A program made the translations under genes and the position numbers. Below, piece by piece: positions 32,085 to 40,393 of a DNA stretch of 46,517 bases (the stretch's first letter is position 1; every line of letters starts with the position of its first letter). The notes under the pieces were generated by a model that worked only from the letters and a program-made list of their open reading frames with translations, did not search any database and was not told the origin of the DNA. The stretch is from Pseudomonadota bacterium (GTDB lineage: Bacteria > Pseudomonadota > Gammaproteobacteria > Pseudomonadales > Moraxellaceae): NCBI GenBank assembly GCA_021851865.1, contig JAJZBU010000021.1:1-46517 (forward strand), given 5' to 3'.

Positions 32085-32753
32085 TCAATGCGCCAGGGCC
32101 AGGCGCAATGCGCCGATGATCGCCCAGGGCAGTAAAGTGAGCGCCGCCACCAGCATGGCGGCGAGCAAGGCCAAAAATCCAGCGACCGGCAGACCGGCAG
32201 CCGCCGCCTGCACCGCCGCCGTCGCAAAAATCAACACCGGGATCATCAAGGGCAGACTGATCAGCGGCAGGAGCACGCCACTGCGCCGCAAAGCCACGGT
32301 CAGGGCCGCCGCCAACGCCGCCAGCAATCCCAGGGTCGGCGTCGCCAGCAGGAGCGCCAGACACAGCACCAGGGTCGCGCGCCCCTGCAGATCGAGCATC
32401 ACCGCCGCCAGCGGGCTGAGCAAGGCGAGGACGAAACCGCCGGTCAGCCAGTGTGCCAGCACTTTGCCCATCACCAGCAACCAGGGTGAGGCCGGCGTCA
32501 GCAACATCTGCTCGAGCGTGCCGTCTTCGAAATCCTGCCGAAACAGGCTGTCCATCGACAAGAGCACGGCCAACACCGCCGCGACGCAGACGACGCCGGG
32601 CGCGATCTCGCGCAGGAGAGTCGGCTCGGGACCGACGCCAAGAGGAAACAGCACGATGACCATGAGAAAGAAGACGAGAGGATTGAGCCAGTCGCCCCCC
32701 GAACGCAAGGTCAGACGAAGGTCGCGTTGCAACACCGCCAGCCACGCCCTCAT
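32085..32753 (-). CDS. ccmB: Heme exporter protein CcmB
   Basis: 222-residue membrane subunit of the CcmAB ABC transporter, with about six helices. The conserved segments are FRQDFEDGTLEQMLLTP (family hallmark near 71-87) and PLGVGPE. With CcmA it drives release of holo-CcmE. The start overlaps the ccmA stop by four bases (ATGA). Confidence 0.97.
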   Translation of the reverse strand: MRAWLAVLQRDLRLTLRSGGDWLNPLVFFLMVIVLFPLGVGPEPTLLREIAPGVVCVAAVLAVLLSMDSLFRQDFEDGTLEQMLLTPASPWLLVMGKVLAHWLTGGFVLALLSPLAAVMLDLQGRATLVLCLALLLATPTLGLLAALAAALTVALRRSGVLLPLISLPLMIPVLIFATAAVQAAAAGLPVAGFLALLAAMLVAALTLLPWAIIGALRLALAH

Positions 32754-33385
32754 GCCGCCACCTGAAGACGGTAAGCCGCCAGGTCGAGTTGCTGCAAGCC
32801 GGGACGCGCCGGCATCACATGATGCGTCGTGAACAGTACCATGCCGCCGTCTGCGGCGTGCTGCACCAGCCTTTCCTCGAGCACGGCGACGCCGTGGCGA
32901 TCGATGGCGGTGAAAGGCTCGTCCAGCACCCAGAGGCTGCTTTCTTCGAGGCGTAGACGCGCTAGCGCCACCCGGCGTTTCTGCCCTGCCGACAGACGCG
33001 TCAGCGGCGTGTACTCCTCACCCACCAGACCGACCTCGGCCAGCGCTGCGCGCATCTGTGCGCGACTGCGCCGCAAACCGCGCAAGGCGAGCAGAAATTC
33101 GAGATTTTCAAACGCACTGAGAGCCACCTTGAGGCCAGCGGCGTGACCGATATAGCTCATGTTTGCGGCATAATCCGCGCGACAGCGCCGGATGTCCTCG
33201 CCCTGCCAGAGAATACGCCCCTGCTCGCAGGGCAAAAGCCCCGCCACAGCCGCCAGCAGCGTCGTCTTGCCGGCACCGTTGGCTCCGCTCACCTGCAGCA
33301 TCTGCCCCGACCCGAGACTCTGACACAGGCCGGCGAACAGGCAATCTTCACCACGGCGTACCGCCACGTCTTCAAAAGTCAGCAT
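32750..33385 (-). CDS. ccmA: Cytochrome c biogenesis ATP-binding protein CcmA
   Basis: 211-residue ABC ATPase with Walker A GANGAGKTT (about 34-42), signature LSAGQKRR (about 130), Walker B LWVLDEP (about 151-157) and a switch His in TTHH. It works with CcmB. It is the first gene of ccmABCDE. The upstream spacer carries a TATACT -10-like box and a perfect 7-base inverted repeat shared with the divergent acetyl-CoA hydrolase-family gene. Confidence 0.97.
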   Translation of the reverse strand: MLTFEDVAVRRGEDCLFAGLCQSLGSGQMLQVSGANGAGKTTLLAAVAGLLPCEQGRILWQGEDIRRCRADYAANMSYIGHAAGLKVALSAFENLEFLLALRGLRRSRAQMRAALAEVGLVGEEYTPLTRLSAGQKRRVALARLRLEESSLWVLDEPFTAIDRHGVAVLEERLVQHAADGGMVLFTTHHVMPARPGLQQLDLAAYRLQVAA

Positions 33386-33436
33386 GCGCCCCCCTGTGCG
33401 CGCAGTATACCGTCAGCCTATCAAATTGGGCATATT

Positions 33437-33470
33437 CGGCCTTGACCTCAGACAATTTATCGAAAGGCCG
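33437..33470. promoter_or_regulatory. Inverted repeat in the ccmA/acetyl-CoA hydrolase spacer
   Basis: CGGCCTT (33437-33443) and AAGGCCG (33464-33470) are perfect inverted copies 20 bases apart, in the 137-base divergent spacer. They could be an operator or a hairpin in the plus-strand leader. No regulator is identified. Confidence 0.35.
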
Positions 33471-33522
33471 GAATGCGCTAGGCTTGAGCGACCCGATCGA
33501 CCCACCGTCACCAGGATGCAGG

Positions 33523-35640
33523 ATGCCCACGCTCAACTCCATCGATGTCTCCTTACAGCGTCTGCTCGAACAAGTCGGCCCGCACGTCGTCCTCGGCATT
33601 CCTCTTGGTATCGGCAAACCCAATGTCTGGGTCAATGCCCTCTACCGCTACATCGCCGATCGCCCGGACCACAGTCTGCGCATCATCACCGCCTTGTCGC
33701 TGCAAAGACCGCAGGCGCACTCCGATCTCGAGCAACGCTTTCTCAAGCCTTTCGCCGAGCGCGTCTTCGAGGACTACCCCGACCTCGACTATGTGCGTGA
33801 CCTGCAGGCCGGTCAGTTGCCGAAAAACGTCGAGATCTGTGAATTTTTCTTCAAGACCGCCGACTATCTGCACAATGACTGCGCCCAGCAGAACTATATC
33901 TGCAGCAACTACACGCACGTCGCCCGCGACATGATGAATTTCGGCGTCAACGTCCTCGCCCAGGAGATCGCCGTGCGTGAGGAGGAGGGGCGCCGCCGTT
34001 ACAGCCTGTCCTGCAATCCCGACGTCTCGCTCGACCTGCGCGACATGCTGATCGAACATGGCCTGCGTCATCGCGTCATCATGGTCGGCGTCATCAACCA
34101 GCAAATGCCTTTCATGCTCAACGACGCCGAAGTCGAAGCCGAGCATTTCGACATGATCGTCGACGCCGCCGAAGCCAGCCACGCTCTCTTTGCCCCTCCC
34201 AACATGAAAGTTTCCCTGGCCGACTACAGCATCGGCCTGTACGCCAGCACCCTGGTGCATGACGGCGGCACCTTGCAGATCGGCATCGGCTCTCTCGGCG
34301 ACGCCATCGCCCACGCCCTCATCCTGCGTGAACGTCACAACCTCAGCTACAAAGCGATGGTGAGCGACCTCCCCGCCGCCAGCCTGCCGCTGCACGCCGA
34401 ACTCGACGTCTTTCAACACGGCCTCTACGGTTGCAGCGAGATGTTCGTCAATGGCTTCATCCGTCTGCATCAGGCGGGCATCCTGCGCCGTCGCGTCTAC
34501 CCCGACCTGGGGCTGCAGCAGTTGCTCAATGCCGGCTTGCTCACCGAGACGCTGACCCCGGCGCTATGGCCCCTGCTGCGCGAGCATGGCCTGTTGCCGC
34601 GACGCCTGCAGGACGAGCACCTGGCCTGGTTGCAGCGTTTCGGCATCCTCGATGAAGCTTGGCGTCTCGATCGTGATCGTCTGCAGCATCCCACGCAAAG
34701 CCTCGACAACGACCTCGACCAGGAGCGTACCCGTCAAGGCTTGGGCGAACATGTCACCGGTCGCTGCCTGCGCGGCGGCTTCTTCATGCACGGCGGCTTT
34801 TTCATCGGGCCGCGTGATTTTTACAAGACCCTGCGCGCCCTGTCCGAGGAGGAGCGCGCTGGTATCTGCATGGGGCGCATCAGCTTCATCAACCAGCTCT
34901 ATGGCCAGGAGGCCCTGGCGCGCGCGCAGCGCCGACAGGCCCGTTTCATCAACACCACGATGATGGTCACCCTGCTCGGGGCTGCTGTTTCCGACGGCCT
35001 CGACGATGGCCGTCTGGTCAGCGGCGTCGGCGGCCAATACAACTTCGTCGCCATGGCGCACGAGTTGGCCGACGCGCGCTCCATCCTGCTCGTGCGCGCC
35101 ACCCGCGAGACCGAGCACGGCCCTGCCTCCAACATCGTCTGGAACTACGGCCATACGACCATTCCGCGCCATCTGCGCGACATCGTCATCACCGAATACG
35201 GCATCGCCGATCTGCGCGGACGCCCGGATCACCACGTCATCGAACGACTCATCTGCATCAGTGACTCGCGCTTTCAGTTCGATCTCATCGAGCAGGCCAA
35301 ATCCGCCGGCAAATTACGCGCCGACTGGACACTGCCGAGTTGGGCGCAGAACAATCTGCCCGAAACCCTGTATGCCCGCCTGCAACCCTGGCATCAACGC
35401 GGCGATCTGCCCGACTTCCCCTTCGGCTGCGACTTCACCGCCGATGAGCTGCACATCATCCACGCCCTGACCCAGCTCAAAAACAGCGTCAGCCATCCCC
35501 TCGACCTGATCAAGACCTTGGTGCAATCGACCTTTCGCAGCGAACCGGTGCCGGAACGTTATCTCGAACGCATGCAGCTCGACCATCCGCGCACGCTCAA
35601 GCAACGCTTGATTCGTCAGCTGTTCAGCGGCAATCTGTAA
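33523..35640 (+). CDS. Acetyl-CoA hydrolase/transferase C-terminal domain family protein
   Basis: 705-residue protein of the large acetyl-CoA hydrolase/CoA-transferase group. The C-terminal half has the family segments SGVGGQYNFVAMA (near 504) and TEYGIADLRGR (near 559), with TRETEHGPASNIVW between. The N-terminal half (GIPLGIGKPNVWVNALY) resembles the first CoA-transferase domain. Such proteins hydrolyse acetyl-CoA or move CoA between acetate, succinate or propionate; the exact substrate is not predictable. AGGA lies 6 bases before the ATG. The open frame extends 120 codons upstream into the ccmA region but that part is a shadow. It stands alone on this strand. Confidence 0.85.
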   Translation: MPTLNSIDVSLQRLLEQVGPHVVLGIPLGIGKPNVWVNALYRYIADRPDHSLRIITALSLQRPQAHSDLEQRFLKPFAERVFEDYPDLDYVRDLQAGQLPKNVEICEFFFKTADYLHNDCAQQNYICSNYTHVARDMMNFGVNVLAQEIAVREEEGRRRYSLSCNPDVSLDLRDMLIEHGLRHRVIMVGVINQQMPFMLNDAEVEAEHFDMIVDAAEASHALFAPPNMKVSLADYSIGLYASTLVHDGGTLQIGIGSLGDAIAHALILRERHNLSYKAMVSDLPAASLPLHAELDVFQHGLYGCSEMFVNGFIRLHQAGILRRRVYPDLGLQQLLNAGLLTETLTPALWPLLREHGLLPRRLQDEHLAWLQRFGILDEAWRLDRDRLQHPTQSLDNDLDQERTRQGLGEHVTGRCLRGGFFMHGGFFIGPRDFYKTLRALSEEERAGICMGRISFINQLYGQEALARAQRRQARFINTTMMVTLLGAAVSDGLDDGRLVSGVGGQYNFVAMAHELADARSILLVRATRETEHGPASNIVWNYGHTTIPRHLRDIVITEYGIADLRGRPDHHVIERLICISDSRFQFDLIEQAKSAGKLRADWTLPSWAQNNLPETLYARLQPWHQRGDLPDFPFGCDFTADELHIIHALTQLKNSVSHPLDLIKTLVQSTFRSEPVPERYLERMQLDHPRTLKQRLIRQLFSGNL

Positions 35641-35712
35641 GGGCAGACTCAAGGATGGCGGTCGGCGGCCGCTATCCTTGCACAGGCGTGTGGCGGCAGG
35701 CCAGGAGGGGAC

Positions 35713-37266
35713 ATGCAAGTCAACCCAGGAAGTCCGAGTCCGGCCCTGCTGTCGAGCGGGGGCCTGCGTCAGCTCAACAACACCACGCCCCAGCTCTCCC
35801 TGCCGGCACCGGTCAGCGCCACCGTCGTCAGCAGCCGCCCCGTCCCCGGCGCCGCTGCCCTTTACCAAGGTGAGCTGCAGCTCGCTCTGACCACGGAACT
35901 GCTCAGCTATGTCTCGGCCTCGGCGCTCCCGCCCGGCCAGAGCATCCGTCTACAGGCCAACAACGACGGCAGCTTTCAGGCGACACCGATCACGACGCCC
36001 CCCGCACCCACCCAGGTGGCCAGTTCGGCCCTGGCGCAGGCTTTACGCGACTTGCTGCCCTTGACCCGTAGCGGCGCCTTCGGCCAGCTCCTAGAAAGCC
36101 TGCGCGTCATCCAGCAAAGTCCGGAGCCGGCTCTGCCCGACCCGGCTTTGCTGCAAGCGCGCGCCCTGCTCGAGGCTATTCCGAAAGTAGCGACGACGAC
36201 CACCGCCGATGCCCTGCAGGCCTGGATCGATCCGCAGATGCAAAGCATTGCGTCCTTGCTGGCCCAGGGCCAGGCTCCCGCGCGCGGTCATCCACAACAA
36301 CGCCTCGCCAACCTGCTGCAGGCTCTGCCGGCGGAGAATCCCGGTACACCGGCATCGTCTTCGCCCCCGGAAACCTCGCCCTTGATCTATGAGCGCCTGC
36401 CCATAGCCAGCGCAACGACTGAGTCAAACACGGCGGCAGCAGCGAACCCGGCAGCGAATCCGGCAGCGAATCCGGCAGACAGCACCAGCGCAGCGACGGC
36501 GAACCCCGCCGGCGTGGCGGCCACTCTTCTCGAGCTGAGCACAGCCTTCCTGCCTGGGGCGGCCACACCAACACCCTCGCCCGCTTCGCCGTCAGCCACA
36601 GCACCGTTCATCATTCTGACGACACCCCTGCCGACGCCACCAGCGCCAGACAGCACCGTGCCACCCATCCCCCTCGCCACACCGCCGCCGAGCGACCCCG
36701 CTCCCGCCAATCTGGGGCAGGCCGCCCTGCCTCTGGGCGAACCGATAGCGGCGCTGCGCCAGCAGATCAGCGCCATCCTCGCCGATCAGCATCTGCGCCA
36801 GGCCATTGTCCATCTGGCCGCGCGCAGCAGCGACGTCGTTCTACCCAGCCATCTGCAAAGCCTACCCCAGGACGGACAACAGGTTCTACTGTTCACCAGC
36901 CTGCCACTGCAGTACGGCCAGCAGTTTCATCAGGTCGACCTGCAGATCGGGCAACGGCAGGGGGGGCGCGCGAAAGGCGAACACGATGCGCGTATGACCT
37001 GGGTGATCAGTCTCGGCTTCAACCTCGAAGCTCTCGGTCGCGTCGTCGCGCGCAGCGAGCTCGTCGGCCGTCAGCTCGAAGCCACTTTCTGGAGCGAGCG
37101 CGACACGACGCGCCTGCTGATCGAACATGAACTGCCGCAGTTGAGCGCCCGTCTGCAAGATCTGGGTCTCGAGGTGGCGCGTTTACAGACCCTCGCCGGC
37201 ATGCCGCCCGGTAGCGCTGACCCGGCGGCGGTGACGACGTCGCATCTGGTCGATCTGTCGGTGTGA
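35713..37266 (+). CDS. FliK-like flagellar hook-length control protein
   Basis: 517-residue protein. The middle (about 200-345) is a low-complexity Ala/Pro/Thr/Ser region including an AANP repeat, as in molecular-ruler proteins. The C-terminal domain (about 410-500) resembles the FliK/Flg_hook domain: WVISLGFNLEALGRVVARSEL, then ATFWSERDTTRLLIEHEL. It is followed within 2 bases by an FlhB C-terminal homologue, its expected partner. No other flagellar gene is in the window, so this may be a second, accessory FliK paralogue. GGAGG lies 4 bases before the ATG. Confidence 0.75.
   Translation: MQVNPGSPSPALLSSGGLRQLNNTTPQLSLPAPVSATVVSSRPVPGAAALYQGELQLALTTELLSYVSASALPPGQSIRLQANNDGSFQATPITTPPAPTQVASSALAQALRDLLPLTRSGAFGQLLESLRVIQQSPEPALPDPALLQARALLEAIPKVATTTTADALQAWIDPQMQSIASLLAQGQAPARGHPQQRLANLLQALPAENPGTPASSSPPETSPLIYERLPIASATTESNTAAAANPAANPAANPADSTSAATANPAGVAATLLELSTAFLPGAATPTPSPASPSATAPFIILTTPLPTPPAPDSTVPPIPLATPPPSDPAPANLGQAALPLGEPIAALRQQISAILADQHLRQAIVHLAARSSDVVLPSHLQSLPQDGQQVLLFTSLPLQYGQQFHQVDLQIGQRQGGRAKGEHDARMTWVISLGFNLEALGRVVARSELVGRQLEATFWSERDTTRLLIEHELPQLSARLQDLGLEVARLQTLAGMPPGSADPAAVTTSHLVDLSV
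36439..36474 (+). repeat. Three 12-base repeats inside the FliK-like gene
   Basis: The 12-mer GCAGCGAAYCCG occurs three times in tandem and encodes three AANP units in the low-complexity linker. Because the unit is a multiple of three, copy-number change keeps the frame and would alter linker length. Confidence 0.85.
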
Positions 37267-37267
37267 T

Positions 37268-37591
37268 ATGGACAAGGAACGCAAGGCCATCGCGCTGTTC
37301 TATGACGGACAACAAGCCCCGGAGCTCACCGCTGTCGGCGAACACGCCGTCGCCGAGCGTATCCTGGCGCTGGCACGCGAACATCAGGTGCCGATCTACG
37401 AGAACGCACCTCTGGTCGAACTGCTGGCGCAACAACGCCTGGGCGAACGCATTCCCGAGGAACTCTATCGCGTCATCGCCGAGATCATCGCCTTCGTCTA
37501 TGTGCTACAGGGCCGACGGCCAGCGCCGCGCGATGACCTGCGCCCCAACCCACTCAGCATCAAGCCCGACGCCGGGCGTAGTGACGCATGA
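37268..37591 (+). CDS. FlhB C-terminal homologue (FhlB-like export switch domain)
   Basis: 107-residue cytoplasmic protein that matches only the C-terminal domain of FlhB/YscU, after the NPTH autocleavage site, which is absent. AIALFYDG, APELTAVG and VPIYENAPLVELLAQQ are the family segments. Such stand-alone domains can substitute for or modulate FlhB in export substrate switching. It starts 1 base after the FliK-like gene stop, so they are an operon. Its last 32 bases overlap the end of convergent serC. Confidence 0.82.
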   Translation: MDKERKAIALFYDGQQAPELTAVGEHAVAERILALAREHQVPIYENAPLVELLAQQRLGERIPEELYRVIAEIIAFVYVLQGRRPAPRDDLRPNPLSIKPDAGRSDA

Positions 37592-38657
37592 AGTCGGCGA
37601 GATCCTCGGTCGCCGCCAGCCCCATAGCGTTGTAAAGAGAAGCGCGCACCCCACCTAGGCTGCGATGTCCAGCCAGACCGACGAAACCTTCCTGCGCACA
37701 GGCCTGCAAAAAAGCCTCGTCATCTTCGGCACACGGCAAATGCAGCACCACATTCATCTGTGAACGGTCAACGGTGCACGCATGCGGCCGGTAGAAGTGC
37801 GGGAACTCGTCGATCACGGCGTAGAGCGTGGCGGCTTTGCGCGCATTGATGTCCTGCATAGCCGTCAGCCCGCCGACCTCGCGCTGCAGCCAGTGCAGCA
37901 CCCGTTCGACGACGAAAATGGCGAAGACGGGCGGCGTGTTGAGGCGCGAAGCCGCCGCCAGATGCTGGCGATAGTCGAGAAAATCCGGAAGATCATCGGG
38001 AATTTGCGCCAACAGATCCCGCCGTAGCAGGACCACGGTCACTCCCGCCGGCCCGATGTTTTTCTGGGCGTGGGCATAGATGAGATCGAAACGGGAAAGA
38101 TCGATGGGCCGACTGAGAAAATCAGAGGACATGTCACAGAAACGCCGCACCGTCGCGTGCCCGGGGATGTGATGGAACTGCAGACCTTCGACGGTTTCAT
38201 TGGAAACGTAGTGCAAATAAGCGGCATCACTGTTGTAGCCGTGGGTAGCAGCCTCGGGCAAGGCGCGAAAGCCCTCGGCACGACCACTGTAGGCGATGCG
38301 CACGGGGCCGCAGCGCGACGCGTGCGGCAAGGATTTGGCGCTCCAGTAGCCGGTTTCGATGTAATCCGCCGCCGGTCCTGTACGCCGCAAGAAGCTCATC
38401 GGCACCATGCTGAACTGCTGCGTCGCACCGCCTTGTAGAAAGAGCACCGCCCAGGCGTCATCGAGGCCGAGCAACTGACGCAAACGCGCCTCAGCGGTGG
38501 CGAGCAGGGCCGCGAACCAGTCGCTGCGATGGCTGAGACCGAGCAAAGAGAGACCAGTGTCCGGCACCTCTTCGATCGCCTGCCGCACCTGCGTGAGAAC
38601 CGTGGCCGGCAAAGCCCCCGGTCCACCGGAAAAATTGTGCTCGTCACGAAAGCCCAT
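37560..38657 (-). CDS. serC: Phosphoserine aminotransferase
   Basis: 365-residue PLP enzyme that makes phosphoserine (serine synthesis) and 4-phosphohydroxythreonine (pyridoxal synthesis). The N-terminus NFSGGPGALP, the HRS motif (43-45) and the Schiff-base Lys199 in AHAQKNIGPAG are intact. GAGG lies 5 bases before the ATG, which overlaps the upstream ATP-grasp gene by 14 bases. It is the last gene of the mrcB unit and not beside gyrA/pheA as in pseudomonads. Confidence 0.97.
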   Translation of the reverse strand: MGFRDEHNFSGGPGALPATVLTQVRQAIEEVPDTGLSLLGLSHRSDWFAALLATAEARLRQLLGLDDAWAVLFLQGGATQQFSMVPMSFLRRTGPAADYIETGYWSAKSLPHASRCGPVRIAYSGRAEGFRALPEAATHGYNSDAAYLHYVSNETVEGLQFHHIPGHATVRRFCDMSSDFLSRPIDLSRFDLIYAHAQKNIGPAGVTVVLLRRDLLAQIPDDLPDFLDYRQHLAAASRLNTPPVFAIFVVERVLHWLQREVGGLTAMQDINARKAATLYAVIDEFPHFYRPHACTVDRSQMNVVLHLPCAEDDEAFLQACAQEGFVGLAGHRSLGGVRASLYNAMGLAATEDLADFMRHYARRRA

Positions 38658-39819
38658 GCCCACCTCCGGCGTGGCGCAGAAGGCAGGCGAGCATCGCCTC
38701 GCGCACACGCCCCATCTGCACCTGCTTGTAGGGGAATCTTTGTGCGTCATCGAGGGCGTGCACGACCATGGCGTGATCGGCCTCGAACAAGAGAATGCGA
38801 CCATCTGTCAATTCAGCGGCGTCGATCAACACATAGGCGAGCTGCAGCCGCTCGCTGATCATGGCGAAGGTCGCCGCGTGCGGGCGCGACCAAGCCTCAA
38901 AATCCGCCATAAATGCCTCTTCCGCCGCGCGTTTGTCAGCGTCCTCATACATGCCGGCATTGACGTAGTGCACCATCCAGTGCGCGGACAGGGCATAGTG
39001 ACAAGGCCAGGCGCGTCCATCGATGAGCGCCAAACGCATCTTGGCATACAAGCCATCGGGCCGCCGATAGTCGACAAAAGGCGCCAGGGTATAGTTCGGC
39101 GCCACATGCTGCTCGAGATACGCCGGCAGCTGCGCCGCCTCGCTCAGGCAATCGAGACCGAGCCCCGCCTGTGAACCCTCCGGGCGGATGATGGCGGGCA
39201 AGGCGAGCGCTTCCTCGATGACCTGCTGACGTGTCAGCAGGCGCGTCACCGGCGCCCACAGCCCGGCGATGCCTTGTAAGCGCTGCGCCACCTCGACACG
39301 ATCGAGGGCGAGCAGCGCCTCGGCCTGATCGAGCACCGGGCGCGGCCAGGCCACCAACTGCTGCTGCAGATGCTGGAGAAGTTCACGGTGCGCGGGCGCA
39401 TGGGCGACGGCGATGAAGAGCAAGTCGTGCTCCGGCATCTCGGCGGCATGCAGCGGCGACAGGTCGACATAGACCTGGGTAATGGCGACGGCGCTTCCCG
39501 CGAGCAAACACTCGAGCGGCGCATTGGCCGCCAGATCACCGACCGCCAAGAGCATGAGCAGACGCAGGCGCGGCGTCTGCGCGCAAGGCAAGGCATAGCA
39601 ACGCGCCTGGCGCAAGGCCTCCTGTAGCAGGCGCATCGCCATCTCGGCTTGCCCGATACAGGCCAGGGCGAAGGCCGCATCACGCCAGTGTCCGGCGTCG
39701 GCGCCGGCATCCTCGAGGCGGCGCAAAGCCTGGTCGGCGCGCTGGCGCATGTCCTCGCCGGCCAGACTGGCGGCCAGATGCGGCGTCAGGCCCGCGTTGC
39801 TGGCGATGGTTTCATACAC
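38644..39819 (-). CDS. TPR-like/ATP-grasp-like protein, function unknown
   Basis: 391-residue protein. Residues 20-75 look like a TPR-type helical repeat (ALACIGQAEMAMRLLQEAL). From about 205 it reads like an ATP-grasp fold: LPAIIRPEGSQAGLGL (208-222) as the ATP-binding loop, with Arg212 where Lys is common, then FVDYRRPDGLYAKMRLALIDG (248-268), and LLFEADHAM (343-351) as the metal-binding strand. I recall similar uncharacterised proteins in other proteobacteria. ATP-grasp enzymes usually form amide or peptide bonds; no substrate is implied here. GGAG lies 6 bases before the GTG start. It sits between lpoP and serC. Confidence 0.75.
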   Translation of the reverse strand: MYETIASNAGLTPHLAASLAGEDMRQRADQALRRLEDAGADAGHWRDAAFALACIGQAEMAMRLLQEALRQARCYALPCAQTPRLRLLMLLAVGDLAANAPLECLLAGSAVAITQVYVDLSPLHAAEMPEHDLLFIAVAHAPAHRELLQHLQQQLVAWPRPVLDQAEALLALDRVEVAQRLQGIAGLWAPVTRLLTRQQVIEEALALPAIIRPEGSQAGLGLDCLSEAAQLPAYLEQHVAPNYTLAPFVDYRRPDGLYAKMRLALIDGRAWPCHYALSAHWMVHYVNAGMYEDADKRAAEEAFMADFEAWSRPHAATFAMISERLQLAYVLIDAAELTDGRILLFEADHAMVVHALDDAQRFPYKQVQMGRVREAMLACLLRHAGGGHGLS

Positions 39820-39841
39820 GGCGCTCTCCTCAGCCTGCGGC

Positions 39842-40393
39842 TCATGATCGTCCCGAAGACGACGTTGACGAATGATGCATACGGATGATCGCCTTGAGGC
39901 GCTCGCGCTCCGGAATACTGCGTGAATAGAGCAGGCCACGGCGCGCCAGATGCTCGGCGGCGGCCGGATGATGCTGCTGTAGACGCAGCTCGGCGAGGCG
40001 CAAAAAAATCAGCGACGACTGCGGTGCTAGGCGCAAAGCCTGCTCGAGGTCATGACTGGCGAGATCGAGTCGCCCCTGCCGCCGATAACGCTCGGCGCGC
40101 CGCAAAAGACTCTGTACCGCCGGCAAATGCTGACCATCGGCGAGATGGCCGATCGTCGCTGGCGCCGCCGGCGCACTCGGCGGCGCAGCGGGCGGCAAAT
40201 GCCGTAGCGGCAGAGGGCCACGATGAACGCTCGGTGCCGGCGGGGTCACCACGACGGCTGTCGCTGCGCTCGTCGTGGCGCCCGTCGCCGACGCAGGCGC
40301 CGAGGGCGGCGATGGCGGCAGACTGTGACAGGCAGCCAGCAGGATACAAAGACCGACACCCCACGCTATTTTTGTTGCCACATCATGGACCAT
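39842..40393 (-). CDS. lpoP: TPR lipoprotein, probable PBP1b activator LpoP
   Basis: 183-residue lipoprotein with lipobox LLAAC (Cys22). A Pro/Ala/Thr-rich linker (about 25-85) is followed by TPR-like helices (about 95-160) with LDLASHDLEQALRLAPQSSLIFLRLAELRL. In P. aeruginosa LpoP, a TPR lipoprotein encoded next to the PBP1b gene, activates PBP1b from the outer membrane. Gene order, lipobox, linker and TPR all fit. The start ATG overlaps the mrcB stop by 11 bases. The symbol is assigned by position and architecture, not by alignment. Confidence 0.75.
   Translation of the reverse strand: MVHDVATKIAWGVGLCILLAACHSLPPSPPSAPASATGATTSAATAVVVTPPAPSVHRGPLPLRHLPPAAPPSAPAAPATIGHLADGQHLPAVQSLLRRAERYRRQGRLDLASHDLEQALRLAPQSSLIFLRLAELRLQQHHPAAAEHLARRGLLYSRSIPERERLKAIIRMHHSSTSSSGRS

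Noticed and set aside
33163-33522. 120-codon N-terminal extension of the acetyl-CoA hydrolase-family protein
   Set aside because: It overlaps ccmA and the divergent spacer, is Arg/Pro/Ser-rich, and a good ribosome binding site stands before the ATG at 33523.
36439-36474. Tandem repeat as a CRISPR or phase-variation tract
   Set aside because: Units are 12 bases, contiguous, in frame and without spacers; copy change would not shift the frame, so it is neither CRISPR nor an on/off switch.
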